This document shows, piece after piece, positions 43,460 to 50,033 of a stretch of 64,000 nucleotides of DNA (position 1 is its first letter; each line of letters opens with the position of its first letter). Under the pieces are notes generated by a model. It worked only from the letters and a program-made list of their open reading frames with translations, did no database searches and was not told the DNA's origin. This stretch comes from Parcubacteria group bacterium GW2011_GWB1_42_6 (lineage in GTDB: Bacteria; Patescibacteriota; Minisyncoccia; Portnoybacterales; GWB1-42-6): assembly GCA_000997475.1 (NCBI GenBank), contig LCEC01000001.1, positions 1 to 64,000 of the forward strand, written 5' to 3'. Both the position numbers and the translations under genes were made by a program.

Positions 43460-44026
43460 TTATTTATTAGCTCTTTCCGTGTATTCTCCGGTTTGCGTGT
43501 TGATCCGGATAACATCTCCTTCTTCAATAAACAGCGGAGCGTTAATCATGGCGCCGGTTTCGATTTTCACGGCTTTGTTGCCGCCTTGGGCGGTGTTGCC
43601 TTTGATAGAAGGAGGAGCTTCGATCACTTTAAATTCCATTTTGATCGGCAAATCGATATTGATAATCTTGCTTTCAAACATCACGACTTCCACGGAGGAA
43701 TCGGGTTTGAGGAATCTTTTTTGTTCGCCGATGCTTTCTTCGGGCAATTCAAATCGGACGGACGGATTTTCCATTTCGCAAAAAACGAATTTGTCGCGAT
43801 GGTTGTATAGAAATTTGACTTTTTTGTAATCGATTTCGGCTTCCTTAAAATTGTCGGAATTTTGGAAATTGCGGTTGAGTACTTTGCCGGTGATGAGATT
43901 TTTTATTTTGGTCTGGGCGACCGGCTTGCGCTGCTGCATTCTTAAAAAATCAAATTCCAGCACCTCATAGGGCTGGCCGTCCAAAATAAAAAGAGTTCCG
44001 GGTTTGAGTTCGTTGTAGCTGATCAT
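43460..44026 (-). CDS. efp: Translation elongation factor P with non-canonical tip
   Basis: 188 residues from ATG 44026, with GGGGGAG about 9 bp upstream. All three beta-barrel domains are present: MISYNELKPGTLFILDGQPYE at the start, GEQKRFLKPDSSVEVVMFE, and the C-terminal VKIETGAMINAPLFIEEGDV. EF-P rescues ribosomes stalled on proline runs. The loop that normally bears the modified residue (K34 in E. coli, in PGKG) reads LRMQQRKPV here. By ungapped alignment the tip residue is Gln32 with Arg33 next to it, so the lysylation and rhamnosylation routes should not apply. Confidence 0.93.
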   Translation of the reverse strand: MISYNELKPGTLFILDGQPYEVLEFDFLRMQQRKPVAQTKIKNLITGKVLNRNFQNSDNFKEAEIDYKKVKFLYNHRDKFVFCEMENPSVRFELPEESIGEQKRFLKPDSSVEVVMFESKIINIDLPIKMEFKVIEAPPSIKGNTAQGGNKAVKIETGAMINAPLFIEEGDVIRINTQTGEYTERANK

Positions 44027-44092
44027 GAGTTTGCGCTCCCCCTCTTCCTTGCGCGCTTCATATTTATAGCATAGAATGAGGTAAATTACAAA

Positions 44093-44242
44093 CCCCCGCA
44101 CCTAATCGGCATAATTGAATTCTCTTTCTTCTCTGTCATCCCCGCGCAGGCGGGGATCCAGATTAATTCAGAACCTGGATTCCCCCCGTAGCTGCGGGGC
44201 GGGAATGACAAATATAAAGCCAATGCCGATTAGGTGCGGGGG
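44093..44242. repeat. MITE-like element 1 with 20-bp perfect terminal inverted repeats
   Basis: The ends are CCCCCGCACCTAATCGGCAT and its exact reverse complement, flanked by CAAA on both sides (possible target duplication). It ends 8 bp before the mnmA start and carries another repeat (44135-44209) inside. The ends match the CTCCCGCACCTAGTCAGGAT ends of the elements at 47.1 and 49.9 kb. Confidence 0.85.
44135..44209. repeat. GTCATCCCCGCGCAGG-type repeat nested in the MITE-like element
   Basis: GTCATCCCCGCGCAGGCGGG ... GGGAATGAC; both arms are palindromic and the unit shares a core (ATCYAGATTAATTCAGAA) with the copy at 49231-49308. Confidence 0.85.
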
Positions 44243-44250
44243 CAAATCTC

Positions 44251-45333
44251 ATGAATAAGCCCGTCAAAAAAGTCATTATCGCGATGTCGGGAGGAGTGGA
44301 TTCCTCCGTTTCGGCCGCCTTGCTCAAAAAGCAAGGTTTTGAGGTTGAAGGGGTTTTTATGAAATTTTGGTCGGAACCGGAATCGAAAGACCCCGAATCG
44401 GTTTGCCGGCAAAATTTATGCTGTTCCAAAGAGGCTGAAGAAGCGGCGCGGCAAGTGGCCGAGAAACTGGGCATCCCGTTTAAGGTTTTGGATTTCAGCC
44501 GCGAATTCAAAAAAGAAGTGGTTGATTATTTTTTGGCCGAACAGAAAAAAGGCCGCACGCCCAATCCTTGCGTCGTTTGCAATAAGAAAATAAAGTTCGG
44601 CCTGCTCTTTGATTACGCGCAAAAAATGAAAGCCGACTTTTTGGCTTCGGGCCATTATGTGGATAAGATTAAATCAAAAGGCGTTTTTAAAATTAAAAAA
44701 GCCAAAGACCAATCCAAAGATCAGACCTATTTCCTTTACCGCTTGAATCAAAAACAATTAAGCAAATTGATTTTTCCGGCCGGAGATATCTTGAAAGAAG
44801 ATATTTATAAAATTGCCAAGAAACTAAAACTGCCTTATTGGCGCGCCGAAAGCTTTGATTTGTGTTTTGCCCGCTCCGGCGCCGAAAGCTTCGTCAAAAA
44901 ATATTTAAAGCTGGTTCCGGGAGAAATCAGGAATCTTGATGGCGAAATTTTGGGCCGCCACGAAGGTTTGGCGATTTATACGATCGGCCAGCGCAAAAGA
45001 ATTCCCGTTGCCCAAGGGCCTTGGCGGGTGGTTAAAAAAGATGAGAGAAAAAATATTCTTTTTGTGAGCAACGATGAAAAAGATTTGTATTCAAGCGAGC
45101 TTAAAATGGCGCGGGTGAATTGGACAAGCGGCCAAGCTCCGGAATTTCCTTTGCGGGCGGACGTAAAGATTCGTTATAAAAGCAAGCCGGCGCGGGCAAT
45201 GATTGAACCGATTGATAAATCGGCCAAAAAATTAAAGGTAAAATTTTCAAAACCGCAGTTTGCCGCGACTCCCGGGCAATCGGCAGTTTTTTATAAAGGC
45301 AAGGAATTGTTGGGCGGGGGAGTCATCGAATAG
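44251..45333 (+). CDS. mnmA: tRNA-specific 2-thiouridylase MnmA
   Basis: 360 residues. The PP-loop is IIAMSGGVDSSVSAALL (residues 9-25). Catalytic cysteines lie in TPNPCVVCNKKIKF and in SFDLCFARSGAESF (the position of the usual G-I-C-F-I-G motif, here altered around the Cys). KDQSKDQTYFLYRL is the tRNA-contact region, and the C-terminal beta-barrel follows GLAIYTIGQRKRI. It inserts sulfur at C2 of wobble uridine in tRNA-Lys/Glu/Gln using ATP and persulfide. The start is 8 bp after the MITE-like element, whose GGGGG end may act as ribosome binding site. Confidence 0.95.
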   Translation: MNKPVKKVIIAMSGGVDSSVSAALLKKQGFEVEGVFMKFWSEPESKDPESVCRQNLCCSKEAEEAARQVAEKLGIPFKVLDFSREFKKEVVDYFLAEQKKGRTPNPCVVCNKKIKFGLLFDYAQKMKADFLASGHYVDKIKSKGVFKIKKAKDQSKDQTYFLYRLNQKQLSKLIFPAGDILKEDIYKIAKKLKLPYWRAESFDLCFARSGAESFVKKYLKLVPGEIRNLDGEILGRHEGLAIYTIGQRKRIPVAQGPWRVVKKDERKNILFVSNDEKDLYSSELKMARVNWTSGQAPEFPLRADVKIRYKSKPARAMIEPIDKSAKKLKVKFSKPQFAATPGQSAVFYKGKELLGGGVIE

Positions 45334-45404
45334 CGAATCGCTAATAGCTGATCGCGAATCGGAAAGAAAAAATCAAAATCGCGAATTTAAAATAATCCAG
45401 GCAA

Positions 45405-45666
45405 AGAAAAAAGCCTCCAAATTTTTGGGGCTTTTTAAAATAATCGCGGGAAGGCCGGGGCCCAAAGCGTAATTTCGGAAATACCCGATTTTGACAGCTA
45501 AGCCGCTGTCTTGTCAGCCAATCCGTAACGGAAAGGCAAGCTTTGGGGATTGGGTTTGTGCCGTCCACGGTTTATGTTTTTACTCGCTCTATTTTTGGAT
45601 AGAGTCTCCGGTTGCTTCCCGCGACAGGAAGAACTTTCTTGCATCATGCCTCTGGCAAGGAATGAT
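45405..45666 (-). ncRNA. Candidate structured RNA A
   Basis: Minus-strand transcription unit of ~260 nt with no credible ORF, running from a consensus promoter to a strong terminator (45406-45436). Hairpins visible in the RNA include CTTCC/GGAAG around 45618, CTCTAT/ATAGAG, CCAATCC/GGATTGG (around 45520-45558) and GACAGC/GCTGTC (45493-45510). It lies 3' to 3' with mnmA and may share the terminator. I found no match to RNase P, SRP, tmRNA or 6S signatures. A short ORF overlaps it but has no ribosome binding site. Confidence 0.5.
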
Positions 45667-45672
45667 TTTTTG

Positions 45673-45701
45673 ATATTAGCAAAATAATTTTTATTTGTCA
45701 A
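45673..45701 (-). promoter_or_regulatory. Promoter for RNA A
   Basis: On the minus strand: TTGACA, 17 bp, TAATAT. It abuts the terminator of RNA B. Confidence 0.78.
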
Positions 45702-45702
45702 T

Positions 45703-45914
45703 AAAAAAAACAAGGCTCTCGTTTTGTGAGAGCCTTGGTGCAGAAAGAAGTTTGTCTGGAAAAATTGCTTGCTCTGACGCATATAATGGGAGGGATAAGG
45801 AAAAAGAGAAATAATGAAGATAAGCGCTGATGAATCAGACAAACTCCTTTTTATAAAGAACTGATTGAAAGGGAAATCGGTATGGAACCGGGAAATTAAG
45901 GCTGCGCTCTTTCC
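45703..45914 (-). ncRNA. Candidate structured RNA B
   Basis: Minus-strand unit of ~210 nt downstream of a TATAAT box (45921-45926; no clear -35). It forms two long-range stems, TTGAAAGGGAAA/TTTCCCTTTCAA near the 5' end and AGTTTGTCTG/CAGACAAACT in the second half. It ends in the perfect terminator CAAGGCTCTC/GAGAGCCTTG plus T8 (45703-45737). No ORF is plausible and the identity is unknown. Confidence 0.5.
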
Positions 45915-46027
45915 CTTTCAATTATATTTTATGCTTTTTTAAAATTTTGTAAATAGAATTATCCACAGGCAATATTCTTTTGCGAATTTTTTTTAAAATA
46001 TAATTATTATAAATATTTTGCCATCTC

Positions 46028-46056
46028 TTGACAAGGTGATCAATAGGGAGTATACT
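46028..46056 (+). promoter_or_regulatory. Near-perfect sigma-70 promoter for RNA C
   Basis: TTGACA, 17 bp, TATACT, in a region with no protein start downstream; start of transcription is expected near 46063. Confidence 0.85.
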
Positions 46057-46062
46057 GGAACC

Positions 46063-46644
46063 ATAGGCTAAGGATGGAGTCTGAATTTAACCGAAAAGGG
46101 CTTGTTTGAGCCAACGGCAGACCCCCTAGCTCGCACATTTATATAAAAATATCAATTAGATCTTCGCCCCGCCTGCCGGCCGAACCCATCAATTTTATTT
46201 AGATGGCTGCGCGACCAGGCATGTGTGGCGAATTCGGGTTTCTTTTTTCGGACAGGTTGCGGGACAGGCATCCCTTTTAATGACAGCATTGCGATCGTCA
46301 TTATTACTGACCGAAAATGAACCCGGAAAAATTGGAAGAGGAGAGGAATCCCGCCCGCAGACCTCGCCCCGATGAAAATATCATCGACGATCCGTCATTG
46401 GACGCCCCTCTCCCTTCCGCCTAAAAAGTCCCCGTCATTTTCGTAAGTAAGGGTTGCCGTACCCGATAAGAGTTTTATTGAAAGAAGCAAAAACCCTCTT
46501 ATCGGTAAAATAGCAACACCGTTTCAAAATCAGCGACGACGGGGCAAAAAAGAGGAGCCAGTGGATTAAATACCCATTGGCTCCTCGGAATTATTGTTTC
46601 TTAAGACACCGAAGCCCCCCAAAAACACGAGGGGCTTCTTTTTT
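46063..46644 (+). ncRNA. Candidate large (~580 nt) structured RNA C
   Basis: No ORF, strong promoter, and a dense nested structure that can be paired by eye. A 5' domain is closed by GGCTAAGG/CCCTAGCT and GGAGTCTG/CAGACCCC with an inner GGCT/AGCC hairpin. TTCGCC/GGCGAA encloses 46163-46229. CGGGTT...TTTTCGG pairs with CCGAAAA...AACCCG, enclosing AATGAC/GTCATT. GGAAGAGGAGAGG pairs with CCCCTCTCCCTTCC. CCCCGTC pairs with GACGGGG, enclosing the perfect CCGATAAGAG/CTCTTATCGG hairpin. Two final hairpins follow, GAGGAGCCA/TGGCTCCTC and the terminator GAAGCCCC/GGGGCTTC-T6 (46611-46644). The class is not recognised. Confidence 0.6.
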
Positions 46645-46732
46645 ATCTTTTATGATTTTAAAAACGACGCAATCCATCACACTCAAGAGTAAAACAGGTT
46701 GTGCTCTGATTATTTATTATTGCGGAACAAAA

Positions 46733-47090
46733 TAAAAAGAGCGCTTCGTTTGAAAGCGCCCTCATTTTGATGCAGGCGAGAAAAAATTTTATCTAAGAAT
46801 TCTCGAGTTCTCTCAGATATTTTTTCCTCGTCGGGAATTATCGTGTTAGACGACCGCCTTGTTTTCGCATTAGCGAATGTTTCGAGTTCTTAAGCTCGAT
46901 CTTTTTAGGCGTTGATAACACTAACTCCCTTTATAACTTTTGGAAAATTTGGATTACCCGTCCTTCCCTTTTGGACTTGGGAAGAGTTGGGGTGATGCTC
47001 GACTCATACTGCCTCCGTGGAATGGAGTTTTCTTGAGTGAGCGGAAGGTACTGACCGATCGAAAGCCGATAAAAACAGCCTTCGATCATA
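46733..47090 (-). ncRNA. Candidate structured RNA D
   Basis: Minus-strand unit of ~355 nt. Visible in the RNA: ATCGAAGGC/GGCTTTCGAT at the 5' end, CTCC/GGAG, CTTCCC/GGGAAG, and a multibranched domain closed by GGGA-TTA-GTGTTA pairing with TAACAC-TAA-TTCCC. That domain contains CGCC/GGCG, TCGAG/CTCGA and TTCGC-TAAT-GCGAA. The terminator GAGGGCGCTTTC/GAAGCGCTC plus T5 is at 46734-46763. A 17-codon frame with a good GGAGG is present inside (ATG near 46997) and could be a leader peptide. It has tmRNA-like length but no tRNA-like domain was found. Confidence 0.5.
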
Positions 47091-47097
47091 TATAGAG

Positions 47098-47124
47098 ATT
47101 ATAAAATAACGATGAGCTTGTCAA
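47098..47124 (-). promoter_or_regulatory. Promoter for RNA D
   Basis: On the minus strand: TTGACA, 15 bp, TATAAT; the spacing is short but both hexamers are perfect. Confidence 0.6.
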
Positions 47125-47139
47125 GTCTTTTCAATTTTA

Positions 47140-47258
47140 CACACACCTAGTCAGGATATTTGAATTTAATTTGGATAATAAACAAGTTTACTCCCAATGG
47201 CTTGTTTGTCTTCGAAGGATTCTTTGAATAAAAAACAATCCTGATTAGGCGCGGGGGC
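47140..47258. repeat. MITE-like element 2 (upstream of alaS)
   Basis: Ends ACACACCTAGTCAGGAT and ATCCTGATTAGGCGCGGGGG are inverted repeats. The ~90-bp interior matches the reverse complement of element 3 (49903-50022) with one visible base difference. It lies ~50 bp before alaS. Confidence 0.9.
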
Positions 47259-47311
47259 AAGGGAAAAGAAATCCGATTGAACTTTTGAATTTGCCGTGCT
47301 AAGATTTTTAT

Positions 47312-49183
47312 ATGACGGCCAAGGAATTACGCGGTAAATATCTTGAATTTTTCAAAGCTCGGGGGCACGCGGTTATCCCTTCGGCTTCTTTGGTTCCGCA
47401 AAACGATCCCACAGTGCTTTTTACCACCGCCGGAATGCAACCTTTAGTGCCGTATCTTTTGGGCGAAAAGCATCCCCAAGGAAAGCGGCTTGTCAATGTT
47501 CAAAAATGCCTCCGCACCAACGATATTGATGAAGTGGGTGATGCCACTCACGGAACTTTTTTTGAAATGCTTGGCAATTGGTCTTTGGGCGATTATTTTA
47601 AAAAAGAATCGTTGAGTTGGAGCTATGAATTTTTAACTTCGCCTGAATGGTTGGGATTGGATAAAAACCGTTTGGCTGTTTCGGTTTTTGCAGGGGATGA
47701 CGACGCGCCATTTGATGAAGAAGCTTTTGAAATTTGGAGATCTTTGGGTATTTCTGAAAAAAGAATCACCCGGCTTCCCAAAGAAAACAATTGGTGGGGG
47801 CCGGCCGGAGAAACCGGGCCATGCGGACCGGATTCGGAAATATTTTATTGGACCGGCGCTCCGGATCAGGTTCCGGAAAGTTTCAACGATGATAACGATC
47901 TTTGGGTGGAAATCTGGAATAACGTTTTTATGCAATATAATAAAAACATAAAAGGCTCCTTTGAACCGCTTGCGCAAAAAAATGTTGACACGGGTTTGGG
48001 GCTGGAAAGGGCGCTGGTTACTCTCAATGGCTACGACGAGATTTATAAGATTGACGTTATCCGGCCGATTATTGAAAAGATAGAAGAAATTTCAGGGAAG
48101 AAATACGATGAAACTATCTCTGAAATCCCCCTTAATCCCCCTTTTACAAAGGGGGGAAATCAGAAGGCTATGAGAATCGTGGCGGATCATTTGAAAGCGA
48201 GCGCTTTTTTAATCGCCGATGGAGTTGAGCCTTCCAATACGGAGCGAGGCTATGTTTTGCGCCGGCTGATTCGGCGCGCGGTGAGATATGGCCGGCAATT
48301 GGGAATTGAAGGAATTTTTTGTTTTAAAATCGCGCGGGTCGCGATTGAAATATACAAAGATATTTATCCGGAACTTTCGCGGGAAGAAAATTCAATCGAA
48401 GAGCAATTAACGAAAGAAGAAGAAAAATTTGCCAAGACTCTTGAATCCGGATTGAAACAATTTGAAAATGTAAAAATCAAAATTAAAAATGACAGCGCAA
48501 AATCTGGAATTATTTCCGGGGAGATCGCTTTTAATTTGTATCAGACTTACGGTTTTCCCGTCGAGCTGACAAAAGAATTGGCCAAAGAAGCCGGATTGGA
48601 AGTTGACGAGGAAAAATTTAAGGATGAAATGAAGCGCCATCAAGAACTTTCCCGCGCCGGAGCCGAACAAAAATTCAAAGGCGGTTTAGCCGATCATTCG
48701 GAACAAACCGTCAAATACCACACGGCGGCGCATTTGCTTTTGGCGGCTTTGCGTCAAACTTTGGGCGGAGACGTAAATCAGCGTGGCGCCAATATAACAA
48801 GCGAACGATTGAGATTTGATTTTTCGCATCCGCAAAAAATGACTCCGGAACAAATTAAAGAAGTTGAGGATTTGGTGAATGAAAAAATCAAAGAAGACTT
48901 GCCGGTTGCTTGCGAAGAGATGGCCTTGGATGAAGCGAAAGCAAAGGGAGCGACTGGAATTTTCGATTCAAAATACGGGGAGAGGGTGAAAGTTTATACA
49001 ATTGGAAGCCCTTCGACAGGTCCTTCGACAGGCTCAGGGCAATGCTCGGGGTCCGCGGCTTTCAGCCGCGAGATTTGCGGCGGGCCGCATGTTGAAAGAA
49101 CGGGAGTTTTGGGAAATTTTAAGATCGTTAAAGAAGAATCGTGTTCGGCCGGAGTGAGAAGAATCAAAGCGGTGCTGAAATAA
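47312..49183 (+). CDS. alaS: Alanyl-tRNA synthetase, short form without C-Ala domain
   Basis: 623 residues instead of about 870. The class II catalytic core (LEFFKARGHAVIPSASLVPQ, LFTTAGMQPLVPYLLG, CLRTNDIDEVGDATHGTFFE), tRNA-recognition region and editing domain (HTAAHLL, CGGPHVERTG) are complete. The protein stops after SAGVRRIKAVLK, so the DHHA1/C-Ala part is absent, not truncated by a mutation. Residues ~271-284 and ~566-583 are not AlaRS sequence: they are translated palindromic inserts, the second directly ahead of the zinc-binding editing motif. It charges tRNA-Ala and clears Ser/Gly errors. Confidence 0.95.
   Translation: MTAKELRGKYLEFFKARGHAVIPSASLVPQNDPTVLFTTAGMQPLVPYLLGEKHPQGKRLVNVQKCLRTNDIDEVGDATHGTFFEMLGNWSLGDYFKKESLSWSYEFLTSPEWLGLDKNRLAVSVFAGDDDAPFDEEAFEIWRSLGISEKRITRLPKENNWWGPAGETGPCGPDSEIFYWTGAPDQVPESFNDDNDLWVEIWNNVFMQYNKNIKGSFEPLAQKNVDTGLGLERALVTLNGYDEIYKIDVIRPIIEKIEEISGKKYDETISEIPLNPPFTKGGNQKAMRIVADHLKASAFLIADGVEPSNTERGYVLRRLIRRAVRYGRQLGIEGIFCFKIARVAIEIYKDIYPELSREENSIEEQLTKEEEKFAKTLESGLKQFENVKIKIKNDSAKSGIISGEIAFNLYQTYGFPVELTKELAKEAGLEVDEEKFKDEMKRHQELSRAGAEQKFKGGLADHSEQTVKYHTAAHLLLAALRQTLGGDVNQRGANITSERLRFDFSHPQKMTPEQIKEVEDLVNEKIKEDLPVACEEMALDEAKAKGATGIFDSKYGERVKVYTIGSPSTGPSTGSGQCSGSAAFSREICGGPHVERTGVLGNFKIVKEESCSAGVRRIKAVLK
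48122..48161. repeat. CCCCC/GGGGG palindromic insert 1 in alaS
   Basis: GAAATCCCCCTTAATCCCCC then TTTTACAAAGGGGGG, read as EIPLNPPFTKGGN. Its reverse complement matches the insert in the glycosyltransferase at 62408-62452 almost base for base. Confidence 0.88.
49006..49072. repeat. CCTTCGACAGG repeat insert 2 in alaS
   Basis: CCCTTCGACAGGT is followed by a second CCTTCGACAGG, then CTCAGGGCAATGCTCGGGG and CGCGGCTTTCAGCCGCG. It reads through in frame as Ser/Gly/Thr-rich residues 566-583. Confidence 0.8.
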
Positions 49184-49230
49184 CAGTTAATGCAAAATGC
49201 AAATTTCAAAACGCAGATTACTCTCTTTTT

Positions 49231-49308
49231 GTCATTCCCGCGCAGGCGGGAATCTAGATTAATTCAGAATTAGACTTGGGTCTGGATCCCCGTTTTCACG
49301 GGGATGAC
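49231..49308. repeat. GTCATTCCCGCGCAGG-type repeat, second copy
   Basis: GTCATTCCCGCGCAGGCGGG ... CCCCGTTTTCACGGGGATGAC, ends inverted; same family as 44135-44209. It lies between alaS and the NUDIX gene and explains the spurious N-terminal extension open in that frame. Confidence 0.85.
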
Positions 49309-49347
49309 ATCTATGGTTGGGTTTATTTTAATTTTAAAATTTATTTT

Positions 49348-49791
49348 ATGTCTGACATCAAAAAACCCGGCGTGGGCTTTGGGGTGATGATTGAAAAGAA
49401 AGGTAAAATCCTTTTGGGCCGGCGCCATAGCGATCCCAAGAAAGCTTCCAGCGAACTTCACGGCGAAGGCGCTTGGACGATGCCCGGAGGCAAATTGCAT
49501 TTTGGCGAAACTCCCGAGGAAGGGGCTTGCCGGGAAGTTTTGGAAGAAATCGGCGTGAAAATAAATTCAAGAAGGCTCAAGCTCATAAGCGTTTCCAATG
49601 ATATGGTGAGCGACGCGCATTTTATCACTTTGGGATTCAGATATCCGAGTTTTAAGGGCAGTCCCAAAGTGATGGAGCCGGATGAAATCGTTGAATGGCG
49701 CTGGTTTAATCCCAAGGCATTGCCCAGCCCTATGTATTTTCCCAGCGAACGGGTGTTCAAGCATTTTAAGAGAGGCAAAATATACGGATAG
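49348..49791 (+). CDS. NUDIX hydrolase
   Basis: 147 residues from ATG 49348; the frame is open further upstream (49276) only through the repeat. The NUDIX box is complete: GKLHFGETPEEGACREVLEE followed by IGV (residues ~49-71), with metal-binding Glu pair. GVMIEKKGKILLGRR and PGGKLHFGE fit the ADP-ribose/dNTP pyrophosphatase (MutT-like) group. The late EIVEWRWFNPKALP helps bind substrate. It could clean oxidised or non-canonical nucleotides; specificity is open. It sits with alaS between inverted MITE-like elements. Confidence 0.88.
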   Translation: MSDIKKPGVGFGVMIEKKGKILLGRRHSDPKKASSELHGEGAWTMPGGKLHFGETPEEGACREVLEEIGVKINSRRLKLISVSNDMVSDAHFITLGFRYPSFKGSPKVMEPDEIVEWRWFNPKALPSPMYFPSERVFKHFKRGKIYG

Positions 49792-49902
49792 GTGGATATC
49801 TTTATTGCGGAGAAGCGTTTTTTTGGATATAATTATTTAAGAAAATATCGGGCGCGAAAGAATCCTTCGTTTTGCCGCGCGCGCTTTTGAGTTGTAAATA
49901 AA

Positions 49903-50022
49903 CTCCCGCACCTAGTCAGGATTGTTTTTTATTCAAAGAATCCTTCAAAGACAAACAAGCCATTGGGAGTAAACTTGTTTATTATCCAAATTAAATTCAA
50001 ATATCCTGACTAGGCGCGGGGA
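49903..50022. repeat. MITE-like element 3 (inverted copy of element 2)
   Basis: Ends CTCCCGCACCTAGTCAGGAT and ATCCTGACTAGGCGCGGGGA are inverted repeats; AATAAA-like words flank both ends. It ends 12 bp before the next ATG (50034). Confidence 0.9.
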
Positions 50023-50033
50023 TAAAATAAACT

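Noticed and set aside
45498..45842. 114-residue minus-strand ORF in the RNA island
   Set aside because: It crosses the terminator of RNA B and the promoter of RNA A, has no ribosome binding site, and its composition is not protein-like.
46063..47090. RNase P RNA, tmRNA or SRP RNA
   Set aside because: I looked for the P4 AGGAAAGTCC and ACAGAA blocks, a tRNA-like T-loop end, and the GGAAG-GAGCAG SRP core on both strands and found none; remote variants cannot be excluded by eye.
49276..49347. 24-residue N-terminal extension of the NUDIX protein
   Set aside because: It is a read-through of the GTCATTCCCGCG repeat; the NUDIX fold starts after ATG 49348.
47140..50022. Composite transposon carrying alaS
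   Set aside because: The bracketing elements are ~120 bp, have no transposase, and alaS is a core gene; simple independent insertions upstream of genes fit better.
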